The notes under the pieces: model-generated
The model's database searches: none
Told to the model about the DNA's origin: nothing
The model's input: the letters and a program-made list of their open reading frames with translations, nothing else
Assembly (NCBI GenBank): GCA_030704615.1
Contig: CM060733.1
Coordinates: 38,688,001-38,752,000, forward strand
From: Takakia lepidozioides
Lineage: Eukaryota; Streptophyta; Takakiopsida; Takakiales; Takakiaceae
Reading direction: 5' to 3'
Length of the DNA stretch: 64,000 bases
Translations under genes and position numbers: made by a program
Shown: positions 1 to 11,700 of the stretch, piece after piece
Layout of the letters: each line of letters begins with the position of its first letter
Numbering within the stretch: position 1 is the stretch's first letter

Positions 1-90
1 ATTAGCACGAAGGGTACTCCCTTTGTAGTAGTGCCGAAACCTGATGCCAAACACAAACTTGAGATTTTTACTCCCTGCATTCACACTACA
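1..90. mobile_element. End fragment of a TIR DNA element (partial)
   Basis: Bases 73-90 (CCCTGCATTCACACTACA) are the exact reverse complement of the first 18 bases of the TIR element at 21013-23198. They sit directly against the zinc-knuckle part of the E1 gag gene, where other retroelement copies continue without interruption. The sequence inside this terminus does not match the other element, so this looks like a different member of the same TIR family that inserted into E1. A short open reading (roughly KGTPFVVVPKPDAKHKLEIF) crosses it, but nothing in it is recognisable. Most of the element lies outside the window. Confidence 0.5.
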
Positions 91-3000
91 GCCTGTTCAT
101 TCTGGATTAGACACCAGAATGAGATGAGAGCTCCTGTGAATGAGGGCCCAGAGGTGGCAGCTCACATGGTTAGGCCATGTGTTGTACCAGAAGTAAGTAC
201 AATGATAGTAACCAGAAGCAAAACCAAATTAATACCTCCAGTAGTTGAGGAAGATGATGATAATGAAGGTGGCAGTGATATGCCTGAAGATGAAGAGACT
301 TGGAAAGATGAGAAGGAACTGCACAAAGAAGTGACAGATACCATAAGGGAAATGCAGAAGAGTACTGATATTCCTGTGGCAGATTCCTCTGATTCTGATG
401 GAGAAGAAGAAATGAGTGAGGATGAAAGGAAGAAAGAAGATGTAGGCATGCAAAGTAATGAAGAGACTTTGGCTGAAGTAATATGCCAGACCAAAGCAGA
501 GATTACCATTGGACAGCTATTGGCTGTGGCACCTTATTGTAGGCACAGGCTGTATCAAGCAATCAATCGAATTGCCCAGGAGATAGGAAACACAGACCTG
601 AACAGCAAGGTGACCAGTTATAATGTGAAGCCGGAAGGGCGAGAAACAGTCATGGACTTTGATGATTCTATGCCAGTAATCCAATTGAGAATTGGAAGCA
701 CAGAACTAATTGATGTACTGATAGATGGAGGTTCTGGAGTAAATATCATGACAAACCAATTAAGAAAGAAGCTTGGTCTAAGTAACATGAAACCAGCCCC
801 ATTTACAGTAACAATGGCAGATCAAAGAAGTGTACAGCCTTTGGGATTAATAAGAGGAGTTAAGAGACAGATACAGAAGATGATCTTTATGATCACAGTA
901 ACTGTGTTGAAGATGGATGAAGTCATGGAGGCTTACTCCTTATTATTGGGATGTCCGTGGCTGAAACAGGCCAGGGTATTCCATGGCTGGAATTCTCAGT
1001 TACTAACCGTGCATAATGGGATACACGAGATACAAATTACCACAAAGAAATCTAGTAGATAACCTGCTACGAGAAGACCTCAAGGGGTCAGAGAGTATGA
1101 CTGGAGAGGAGGACTGGATGAGGAGCAGGAAGCTACCCTATTTGCTGCACACCCAGAGTGGGAGCAGGTTGCAGAGATGCGGCTGGAAAGCGTAAGTTGT
1201 TTAAGAGGTATCTGCTGTGGTGTAGTGACAGCAACACCAACTGAAGAGGAAACCAGCAGTTACCCATCACATTTCTATGAAGAAAGAGAAGGAGAAATGG
1301 AAATCCTAGAGGAACCAGCCACTGTGAGCTTACAGGATGAAGTGGTGACTGGTTGGACAATCACAGCTGACGAGCAGGTGAGGGAAGTGAACGTGGGAAC
1401 TAAAGAGGAACCGAGGATGGTGAAAGTAGGAGCTGATTTGGAGCCAGAATTCTTTGAAGAAGCTAAGAGCTTGTTCATCAAATACAGAGATGTATTTGCT
1501 TGGAGCTATGAGGATCTAAAAGGGATACCACCTGAAGTCTGTCAGCATAAGATTGAACTGGAACCAGGGTCGGTACCAATCAAGCAGGCGAGGTACAGAA
1601 TGAATCCCAACTACGCACAGAAGGTTGGAGAAGAGATCAAGAAGTTGGCTGAGGCTAAGTTTATATACCCAATAGAGTATACAACTTGGTTGTCACCCAT
1701 TGTTATAGTTCCCAAGAAGAAAGGTAAACTAAGAGTATGTGTGAACTACAAGAAGCTGAATGCTTGTACAAAGAAAGATCCTTTTCCTTTGCCATTCACA
1801 GAAGCAGTATTGGACACTGTGGCAGGCCATGAGATGTACTCATTCATGGATGGTTTCAGTGGTTATAATCAAGTGCAAGTGGCAGAAGAAGATCAAGGAA
1901 AGACAGCTTTCATCACAGACTAGGGTGCTTATGCATACAAAGTCATGCCCTTTGTAATGCACCAGCAACCTTTCAGAGAGTAATAAGTGAATCTTTTCAT
2001 GAGTATCTGGATGATTTCATGCAGGTGTTCTTGGATGATTTCAGTGTGTACAGCTCTAAGAATGAGCACTTGCATAAATTGGAGTTATGCCTGGCCAGAT
2101 GCAGGATGAGAGGTCTGGGCTTGAATCCAGAGAAGTGTACTTTCTGTGTGAACTCAGGGGTGCTTCTGGGACACATTGTGTGTAAGAAGGGACTTCTTGT
2201 GGATCCCAGGAAGACAGAGGCCATTAAAGCCTCTCCACCACCAGTGAATGTTAAGAGTTTAAGAAGATTCCTTGGGCAAACCAGTTATTACAGAAGATTT
2301 GTCAAAAGGTATGCACAAATAGCAGCACCATTGAGCAAGCTTCTGAAGAAAGATGCAGTGTTTGCCTGGACAGCTGAATGTCAGCAGGCGTTTGAGGAAC
2401 TTACACTGTCTGTAACAACTACACCTGTGCTGATTAACCCTCACTGGCATGTAGTATTTCATGTTCACTGTGATGCATCAGGAGAAGCGTTGGGAGCGGT
2501 GTTAGCCCAGAATGTTACAGGAAATATAGATTCACCTGTGTACTATGCTAGCAGGTTGATGAACAGTGCTGAAAGGAACTATAGCACAACTGAAAGAGAA
2601 GCACTGGCAATGATTTATGCAGTCAAGAAATTCAGGCATTACCTATTGGGAAGAAAGTTTATGTTTTATGTGGATCACCAGGCTGTGATATATCTGGTGA
2701 ACAAACCTTTGATAAGTAGAAGGATAGCGAGGTGGTTAATAATCTTGCATGAGTTTGAGTTCGAAGTTATTTACAAGCCTGGCCGTTTGCATCGTGTGGC
2801 AGATCATTTGTCACGACTAACAACAGGAGAGGCCGCCACAGGAGTGGACGATCAGTTACCTGATGCGAGTTTATTTGTAATGGAGGTGCAAGGAAGTGCA
2901 GATGAATGGTTAGATTGGCAGTGGCCAATCAGATACTACCTTACTTATGGTCAATGCCCACCTAGTTATGGTAAGGAGCAGAGGAAGAGAATCGCTATCA

Positions 3001-4293
3001 AAGCTTTACCTTATACTATGGTAGGAAGCAGAATGTATAAGCTAGGACCTGATGGAGTACTAAAACGATGCTTGTACCACCATGAAGTAAATAAAGTTTT
3101 GGAGGAAGTTCATAAAGGAGTGGCTGGAGGTCATTTTGGAGAAGAGACTACCAGTAGAAAGATACTACTCGCAGGTTACTGGTGGCCTACTTTATTCAAA
3201 GATGTACACAAGTATTGTCAAAGTTGTGATGAATGTCAGAGGCTAGGACCTTTGCAGAGATCTGGAAGGATGGCCTTGCATCCTACAATGCCTACGGAAC
3301 CATTTCAGAAATGGGGACTAGACTTTGTTGGACCAATTAACCCACCAGCCAAGAATACACGGAACAGGTACATAATTACAGCAACTGATTATACTACGAA
3401 GTGGGTGGAAGCTAAAGCTTTGAGGGACAACACAGCCAAGTCCATAGCAAGGTTCCTGTATGAGAACATACTTACACGGTTTGGCTGTCCCCTGGAATTT
3501 ATCAGTGATCAAGGAAGTCACTTCATCAATGAGACCATAGAACTCTTGACTAAGGAGTTCATGATTGTGCATAGGAAAAGTACAACCTATTACCCACAAG
3601 GTAATGGACAGGCAGAGGCTACCAACAAAATACTATGTACTATCTTGGCTAAGATAGTCAATGCAAACAGAACGGATTGGGATACAAAGCTGTTGACAGC
3701 TTTGTGGTCATACATGACTTCATATAAAGTCACCACTAAGTATACACCATTCCAATTAGTTTACGGTATGGAAGCCTTAATTCCAGTGGAATTCCTGTTA
3801 CCTACCATGAGAACGGAATGGGGAAAGAGAATGGAATTGCAAGATTCCATTAAGGTCAGGAAACATGAATTATACCATGTGGAAGAAGTACGTGCTGATG
3901 CAGCTGATAATATGACCAGAATTCAGATAAAGAGAAAGGAACAGTTTGATGAAGACAAGTTAAAGACTTTTAAAACGGGAGATTTGGTTCTATGGTTGCA
4001 GAAGAAAGGAAAGATTAAAGCTTCTAAGCTTAAATCACCATGGAAACGACCTTATGTCATACAAAAGATGTATGATAACAACACCGCCATGTTACAAACC
4101 ATTAACAAAGAAATGCTGGGAAGAGTCAATGCTAATAAGTTGAAGGGGTACAGTGGTATCCATGACAAACCATTGCAGCATGATTTGCATGTTGAAACGC
4201 AAAAGCAGTCACGGGGTGCACTAGTGATACCAACGGAGTATGGAGCACTTGTCGCTAGGCCGAGCATATATGACCAGGGCGGGCAGAACAAGC
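91..4293 (+). pseudogene. pol: E1 pol: protease, RT, RNase H, integrase (broken)
   Basis: Retrotransposon polyprotein segment. It starts in the third CCHC knuckle (CSFWIRHQN). It continues through an acidic linker, an aspartic protease (DVLIDGGSGVNIM, about 712-750), RT (MDGFSGYNQV near 1846 and FLDDFSVYS near 2029) and RNase H (HCDASGEALGAVLAQ near 2467, VDHQA near 2671, VADHLSR near 2800). Integrase follows, with an HHCC zinc domain (about 3079-3245) and a DDE core (LDFVGPI, ISDQGSHF, NGQAEATNK), ending in a GPY/F-type tail (PYVIQKMYDNNTAML). Breaks: a TAA at 1060-1062 where sisters have TTA, a TAG at 1921-1923 where sisters have TGG, and an 8-base deletion near 1951 that removes part of the MPFGLCNAP motif. 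The catalytic residues downstream are intact. No chromodomain is visible. Confidence 0.92.
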
Positions 4294-4562
4294 GTGACAC
4301 AGCCTATCACAGCCCATCAAGGCGAAACACAGCCTATCACAGCCCATCACGATGTGACACAGCCTATCACAGCCCATCACGACGTGACACAGCCTATCAC
4401 AGCCCATCACGACGCGACACAGCATATCACAGCCCAGCACGGCGCAACACAGCCTATCACAACCAACCACAGCGTGTCACAGCCTATCACAGCTTACCAC
4501 AGTGCATCACAGCCTATCACAGCGTACCACAGTATGACACAGCCTGTCACAGCTCAACATAG
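4294..4562 (+). repeat. In-frame 30-bp minisatellite (DTAYHSPSRR repeats), E1
   Basis: About nine tandem 30-base units of the type CACAGCCTATCACAGCC plus a variable spacer. Because 30 is a multiple of three, they encode a decapeptide repeat (consensus DTAYHSPSRR, drifting to VTAYHSLPQ) that continues the pol frame after the integrase tail. The run ends at TAG 4560-4562, which is CAG in E2, so the frame originally continued into ORF3. Confidence 0.9.
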
Positions 4563-7500
4563 CCTACTAGGGTTACACAATCCATAGAATCAGTGACAGG
4601 TGGACGCACAATAACTTCAGGAAAATGGCCGACGGAAGAAAGGACAGAAACCAGTTTAAAAATAGACACGTGGAAGTTAGGGCGCGACACACAGCTGAGA
4701 AGGAAGTGCAAGAACAGGTGTCATCAAGAAAGAGGACAAGAATGGCCCTCAAAGTACCTACTTAGCACGTCAATTCGGATGAATGGCGGGCCCATTAATG
4801 AATACGGAAAAAGGGGAACGGAACAAATGGCAAGTACAGAAAAACGAAATTCTTGTCACATGTGTGATCCTAGTGGACAATCCAGCAGGGAAAGTCCACT
4901 AAAGAAAATTAAATCTAAAATCCAGTCACAGCGGTTACAGCCAATAGAAAGCCAGAAAAGGGATCAAGAAATTGGAGGGAATTTAAGCGCAAGAGTCGGC
5001 GTCGTTCTAAGTAACGGGCGTCTCGACGGGACAGACCATCAATGTTATAGCTTTGAAGCTATGGAGGAACTAACAGACTATACACTCGCAATATTACTTA
5101 CGCAGTGGCATAGGGACGAAAGAACAGAACGGATCTTTTCTCTTGATCGATGCTTGCAAGCCCCGCAGGCTTACAAGAAATTACCCATAGCTTTTTGTGG
5201 CAACCATACGTTTATGCTTTGTGCACTATAGGCATTTCTTCAATTGTTACAGCCAAAACATTTCTGTGGGTCTAGAATGAAGAGAGTGAGAGGAATGGAG
5301 GAAATCAGGGTGAAGAGCACCACAATTCTGCAGAAACAAACGATTGCTACCCCACAGGTGATACAGATACTGAAGGAGTTGAGATTGCAAGGATTGCAAG
5401 GATTGCAAAGCAAAGATTGGACATTGCACCATAGACAGTACATGTTACAATTCTTACAGAACTTTGAGCCAAGGACAGGAGCAACAACGGTGAAGGGAGT
5501 TGAATTAGTAATTACTCCCCTATACCTACAGCAATTGTTTCGATTGCCAGCAGGCCAGGTGCATATGGAGGAGCACAAGGCAAGACTGCAAATAGGGGAC
5601 TTATTCTAAGAAGGGAGTTTCTTTAAAACTCAGGGTTATGCTTGTACCAAGGCCGTGTACCCAGGGCTTAAGGAGGTAGGTCAGGTATTGAACGTTCTGT
5701 TTACCATGAAACAGAACCAACAGTATTTGAGCAGATCCTTCACAGAGGAAATACTCAAAGCCCTGAGAGGAGAAGAGGTAGAATGGGCGGACATAATGTA
5801 CAACGCACTGGTAGAGGAGATGAAAAGATTACAGGGTACTGCCGCAAAGTCTCCTATCATAGTGTCTGGCCCAATCATTGCTCAAATAATTCTTGATTCT
5901 GGCATCCTTGATGCTCGAGAAAAAAAGGAGATGGGAGTGTTTGAGCCAGAAACCACTGCAATGGAAGAGCAAGGCTCTTCACACAGTGAGGGTGGACTGG
6001 CAGGGCAACCCAAGAATAAGAGACAGAGGCGGGGAAAAACTGTAGTGGCGGATCCACTGGCTTCACGGAATCCGCATGATGTTTCCCAAGTTTTTGTGCA
6101 GGAAGGGGCACAGCAGCACAGAGAACTGCTATTACTAGAAGCAGGACCTTCAGAGAGGGAAGAGGAAGTTACTTCAGTATCACAGCCATCACAGCCAGAT
6201 GATCGGCTTGTCACAAGGTTACCACAAGTTGTCCATGCAGCTCAACCAGAAATAATTGATTTGGAAAAAGAAGGGTTAGATATTCCAACTACAGAACAGA
6301 TAGTGGCAGAAATTGAGAAGGGGGACCTTCTCTATGAATATTCTGGTCTGGTCAAGGAGACAGAGATTCCAGAGGTGCAACAGTTGCCCAAGGGAAATCC
6401 TGAGGTGCATATAATACACACACCTGTGTCGGAGGTACCACAGGTAGAATGTCAAGACATTGCAGCACCGGTTATGGATGAAGTGGTTTAGGAAGAAAAT
6501 CTGGTGGGACAATGGCCTGAGTGGTTCGTGAGACATCACACTGTTGAGGATCAGGGAGAACAGCAGCAAGCTCACCATGATAACCCTCAACAGGCAATGC
6601 TTATGAGTTCCATAGGCAGGACACTTAATTTGTTGGGGACTTATGTCAAATCCCATGTTCCAACTACCCAATTGACAGCCTTGAGAGAGGAACTCAGGAA
6701 GGAGTTTGAGGCTCGACTAGCCAATGAGTGTGCAAACAAGGTCGATGAAGAGGTCACTCTCAAGATGCAGCAAGACTTGGAGAATACAGAAGCGGCTTTG
6801 CAATTGGCCAAGGAACAATTGATTGAGGCAGGCCTCGCGCAAGATCAATTGCACGAAGCACATAAGCAACAGCTATACCAAATGCAGGTGAAGCATGAAA
6901 GCAAGTTGCAAGAAGTGAATGCACTACATACGGAGTTGCAGACAGTGCATGACAGGATGACGATACAATGTGCTACACTCACAACTATGCTTGACCAATC
7001 TACAAAAGAAATTAACAGTCAAGCGGAAAAATGTATGAAGACAGAGGAAGAGAATGTTGAGCAAATGAAACTCATTGTCGATATGAAGAATACAATCTGT
7101 CGCAATGAGGATACTTTCAAGCAATACAGGCAGATTGAAACTGATCAAGAGAGGCACATCCTGGAGTTGCAACAAACGATCATGGCCAATAGAAATGAAA
7201 TCTCGGTCACTAACAAGGCTTGGAAGGAAGCCAATAATCTACTTGCTGCCTATGCGAATTTGGTTGAACCTCATGCAAAGCGCATAGAGGCTTTACAACA
7301 GCAATTAGACATGTACAAACTAAGAGAGGAGCACACTCTCAGAGGAACCACAAGCAACTTGGTGGATAACCACCTTATGTAGGTCTGGTTAGCACAAGGG
7401 CCAGTGGAGGGCAAAGCACCACGAAAGCTCACCCAAAGCGAGATGAATGAGCTCAGACTGCAAGTGCAGAACATTGCCACAACTACTATAGACAATGTCT

Positions 7501-8728
7501 ATAGTAGGATAGCGGAGTTACAGGAGGATGTAGACGGACTGCAGACTCAAGTGGAGGACCTCACTTCAAATATCGACAAAAGAGTCTATATACCTGAGGA
7601 ATAGCTAATGGCTTCTTATTTACATGCCAGAACTTTGGCTTTTCAGTCTTCTTCACAAGAGGTGCAGGAGATGCCAATGATACAAGAGCCAGTGCCACCA
7701 ACACCACAACAAGTCACTGTGCCAGTAGCTGACCCTGTTGTTACTACAACCACACCACAGCCACGACAGTCTGAGGTATGGGGCAATGCTGCTTTTAACC
7801 CACCTAAAACTCCAGCTGCGAGGGAATACAGTAGGGCTATGATTATGCCCTTCAACCAAATTCCCATCATGTTGGATTTGGCTTGGAAAGAATTTAGTCC
7901 TCCGCAGTCATTGGTACATTACTACCAAATCATGCGCATTTGGCTGCCAGTGGCAACAAGGACTAAGTTCTTCCGAACAATAGACCAATTGAGGATCATC
8001 ACTTTGCACAATACTGGCATGAGGCAGGTACAATGTTGAAGGAATTAATTGCCTTCCAAGTTCATTTATACCAAGACCAAGGAGGTAGCGAGTATTGTCA
8101 TGGGATGCGGGTTATACTACGCTGCTTGTTTTCTGGTACGTTATCACATTGAGCAGCAAAAGATGCAATCGCGCTTTCTGAGTTATTCCAGTGGGGATCA
8201 TTGGGTCTTACCTTCAGTGCCACCTCATATGTACCTATATGAGGCAAAAGTTATGATGCAAAAGGATTCTCAAATTCGTTCATGGTTTCATCCGGCCTGG
8301 AACAATTTGTCAACACAGAAATTCGGCATTAATGATATTTTCTATAAGGGACATGTGGCATGGAAATACTTGCACAATTCACAAGTCATTGGTACCCCAC
8401 TCACCTGGCAAGACAAGGAGCTCAGTGTCTTCACCAATTTTGCCGTTTAGCGTTTACAACAAGTTTTAAAATATAAACTTCCAGACATGGTAGGACAACA
8501 TTGTATGCCCCAGAGGATTCCACAAAAAGTTCAACAATTAAAACACCTGAGAGGCGATGAGGATTCTGATACAACTGTTTCTTCAGCGGATTCTTTTGAC
8601 ATGGGAGAAGACTATGCAATTCAGATGGCAGAGAAGAAGCGACGAGGGTCTCCTATGCCTGAAAGGTTACCTCGATATCAGCCTCCAGAGGGCCTCACTT
8701 ATCCGGGTAGTGTTCAATCATCTCCGTC
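4563..8728 (+). pseudogene. E1 ORF3, coiled-coil module downstream of pol (broken)
   Basis: Extra coding module in the env position, in the same frame as pol. The N-terminal basic part is followed by a globular region (TLAILLTQWHRDE, TTVKGVELVITPLYLQQLF, WADIMYNALVEEMKRLQ). Its layout recalls the transposon-associated domain found in extra ORFs of other plant retroelements, but I cannot confirm that family. A Pro/Gln-rich linker, a long heptad-like coiled coil (about 6640-7330, rich in E, Q, L, A) and a C-terminal domain (GCGLYYAACFLVRYHIE, SYSSGDHWVLPSVPPHMYLY) follow. Breaks: TAG at 5229, 6489, 7380, 7602 and 8448 and TAA at 5607, each a CAG or CAA codon in sister copies, plus small deletions near 7965 and 8060. 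I see no signal peptide or membrane segment, so an envelope role is not supported. Confidence 0.8.
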
Positions 8729-8797
8729 CATGCCTCATGTCCCTTAAAGAAAATATCGTCAGGCCCGAATTTTTGTGTTGACAAATTGTTCCAGGCC
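8729..8797 (-). other. Inverted 69-bp fragment of ORF3 at the E1/M1 junction
   Basis: Read on the minus strand, these bases match the ORF3 stretch around 23353-23424 (LSTQKFG...GHEAW). They are closer to that E2 variant than to E1's own copy at 8297-8365. The fragment lies exactly between the end of E1 ORF3 and the start of element M1, which marks a rearrangement breakpoint. Confidence 0.85.
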
Positions 8798-11700
8798 AAG
8801 AACACCAGAAAGAGCACGGATTGTGCAAGTTCGAGGTGAAGCCAGGGAGAGGGCAGTAGAGACGGGGAGAGTGCTGGAGGTGGTTTTGCAGGTGGCTGAC
8901 CCTGTTGAGGAGGACGACAGGGAGCTTTCTGACCAGGATGACATCCTCCCGGACATCCCAGGCCCCAAACCCGGAGCATACAGGCTGGATTTGGCGGTCC
9001 TGGTGGGCTGCCGGAAAACCCCTCTGCAGCAGACGTCATGTCTGAGGCGGATATGAAGTTGGCCGCTGCCAAGATGTTGGAGGCAACCCACAGCAACATT
9101 GGCAGGGTGCTGGGGGGCATGGTGTACCCGGCCAAGCTTCGAATTCCCCTTTGCCGCTTGGTGTCATTGTAGGTGGTGAGACCTGCCCTCCCAGGAGATA
9201 TCGACAAGCTGAAATTCTCTTTCCAGGATGGATATCGAATGGGGTCTGCCGTGTTTTACATTTCCATTGAGAACGACCACAGAGCTTCCCGTGCCCACAC
9301 TTCCGATGAGGTGGACAAATGGGGTCCCCATTGGCAAACGCGAAATGAGGAGTTCGAGAGATCGATTGCTAGTGATCCTCTTTTCCAGCACTTGTCCGGT
9401 AAGATGTTCTACGTGTGGGACGACAATCATCGCCTCCTGGCATGGATGGAGCACATTGCCCAAGCCCACCCCAACGACCTCGATTGGCATTTCGCCGTGG
9501 ATTGTGTTGTGCTGAAGGTTGCGGGGCCCAAAGATTGCAGTCTTCTCAAAGCTGCAATGGCGGACATCAACTCGTAAGTTACAACGCCTCTCGCTTTTGG
9601 ACTTTGAATTTGGAAGTCATTTCATTGCGAATCCTCATATATGATGAAAATTGCCATTTCAGTATTGTTTGATGGAAATGTGGCACTGCAGGGTGACTGA
9701 GAATGCCTTCATTGCCACCAACTTGTCCCATATGCTCTTCCGAGTGAAGGATGTCGGGAAGCAGGGGGTGCAAGAGTTTGCCAATTCCCTCAGTGCCGAC
9801 CTCCTGCGCAAGTCGGAGGCAAAGGCAGACAGAACCTGGTATAGGCTGAGCGTCGACGCCATGGTGGACTACATATTTCGGGTAAAGCTCCTGACAGTTT
9901 TGTTGAGCTAATTTGTCTCTCCTCCCCCAATAGAAGAAAAGGTCTTCACCGTGATTTCTAATCTCCTCCCCCAATAGAAGAAATTGTGTTGAGCAGGATC
10001 TCTAATCTTATGTGCGCATTCTTGACAGACGAAAATACAGCAGGATTTGGCACATGCGCGGAGGTTCTACATGGAGTCAGAGGAGAAGAATCCAACCCTC
10101 CCGGAACTCGAATCGTATGTCAAAGCTGCGGAGGTGAGGGCCCGCATAAAGTACAAGTCGCGGATGGTAAAGTACGTGGCCATAGCTGATCCCGCCCTTG
10201 GTGCCGACTTTCTGGTGGAGGTGGGGAAGCACTACTCTCGCGCTCTGAAGCCCACGATGACATTGGAGAAGCTCCATCGTCTAGCCACATCCTGTGTGGA
10301 TGCAACAGAAAAGGTGATACATTCTTAACCAAATTGTGGTGGCAACAACTCCTTTTTGTGGTGTTTGGCGCTTACGAATATGCTGGGTGGTTGGACAGAC
10401 CCGGTGGCTCCAAATCTGGAATGGTTCCCAAAGTACCAGGGACATGTGGAGCTTCCCCAAACCGGACAAACTCTCTGACCCCACATTCGACATGTGGATG
10501 AACCACATGACATGGTGGTTTCAGGTACTTCCCCACGCTTCGTTTGGGGCTTCTACTCTAGTAGGGGGTGGATTCATTGTATTTTTTCAGGAAAGCGATC
10601 TGATGGAGAATCTCCACAGGTGACGACGAATGCGCAAGAGCAGCTGGACACACAAGCACATTAGTTCAAGATGGAGATATCTCCTGCAGCAGAGAGCCTA
10701 CGTGACTATGTGACGAGGTATTTTCTGCTCTACAAAACCAACCTATTCTTTCGGGAGATAGCAGATGCTCGCCGGAACCACGAGTTCACCGACCAGCCGA
10801 ACGCGGACAAAGCAGCAATGCGCCTTCAGTACAGGTACATACGCGCTGCCTTTCTTTCAAGTCCTTGCATTTCAGGATGTTAGAGGCCTCATGTGGTGTT
10901 AGGGAAAATGGCGCCGAATTTCCAGTCAGGGCTCCGAAAATGGCGAAGTCCCTAGACTGGCTGGCCCCGAAGTGGAAATTCGGCGCCATTTTCCAGTTCT
11001 AGGCCCTATTGCCGTTCAGGGACTTAGCCATTTTTGGGCTGTCCCTAGGGTGGCTGGCCCCGAACTGGAAATTCGGCGCCATTTTCCAGTTCTAGGCCCT
11101 ATTGCCGTTCAGGGACGTAGCCATTTTCGGGCTAAGTCCCTAGGGTGGCTGGCCCTGAACTGGAAATTCGGCGCCATTTTCCAGTTCTAGGCCCTATTGC
11201 CGTTCAGGGACTTAGCCATTTTCGGGCTAAGTCCCTAGGGTGGCTGGCCCTGAACTGGAAATTCGGCGCCATTTTTCCAGTTCTAGGCCCTATTGCGGTT
11301 CTGGGACTTAGCCATCTTCCGGCCAAACCGGGAAAAATGGCGCCGAATTTCCAGTTCAGGGCTCCCAAGATGGCTAAGTCCCTAGGGTGGCAGTCACCAA
11401 AAACCAAAATTCGGCGCCATTTTTCCATTTCTAGGCCCACTCACATCCGCCCCAACCTGGGAAAATGGTGCCGAATATGCATTTCAAGGACCTCATTGTG
11501 TTTTTCATGAATGCAGGTACTGCAAGTTCTCCCTTTTGGAGAAAGGTCATCTGTCTTTCGAGACACCATTCTTCCTGGCATGGAGGAACCCTGGGGCTGA
11601 CTCCATGTACACTGACGATATTGTGAAGGAGTGGCATCTGGAACATTTGCGTGATTGCCCTTGGTATGTGGACCTTCCGCCCGGCTCGCTCGACCCATCC

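Larger units (their letters stand above)
91..8728 (+). mobile_element. Ty3/gypsy retrotransposon copy E1 (internal, no LTRs)
   Basis: Contiguous internal part of the retroelement family, from the last zinc knuckle of Gag through protease, RT, RNase H, integrase, the decapeptide minisatellite and nearly all of ORF3. Both ends are truncated: the left abuts a TIR element end and the right abuts a small inverted ORF3 fragment and element M. It is a decayed copy. From 2019 to about 7964 the reading frame never changes; it is broken only by TAG/TAA codons at positions that are glutamine in sister copies. Confidence 0.9.

Noticed and set aside
31-170. ATG at 31 as the start of a retroelement gene
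   Set aside because: The first 20 codons belong to the TIR element fragment. The frame only joins gag sequence by chance at base 91.
4294-4562. CRISPR-like regular repeats
   Set aside because: Units are 30-base tandem repeats with drift and no unique spacers, inside a retrotransposon of a eukaryote.
4240-4587. Alternative frames through the 30-base minisatellites (TQPITAHHDV-type and GCDRLCHVV-type peptides)
   Set aside because: They are other frames or the opposite strand of the repeat. Only the frame continuous with integrase is supported by the sister copies.
4560-8450. A genetic code in which TAG/TAA mean glutamine, as in some ulvophyte algae
   Set aside because: Tempting because many breaks in E1 are Gln positions. 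But other TAG/TAA fall on Trp, Leu or Lys codons, long open frames in E3 and E5 use no in-frame TAG/TAA, and the M gene ends at TAG in the expected place. Deamination explains the pattern better.
4563-8728. ORF3 as an envelope gene
   Set aside because: It occupies the env position, but I find no signal peptide, membrane segment or cleavage site. The coiled coil alone is not enough.
8695-9207. Minus-strand open frame over the E1/M1 junction
   Set aside because: It fuses a 69-base inverted ORF3 piece with the antisense of M1 exon 2. It is a by-product of the rearrangement.
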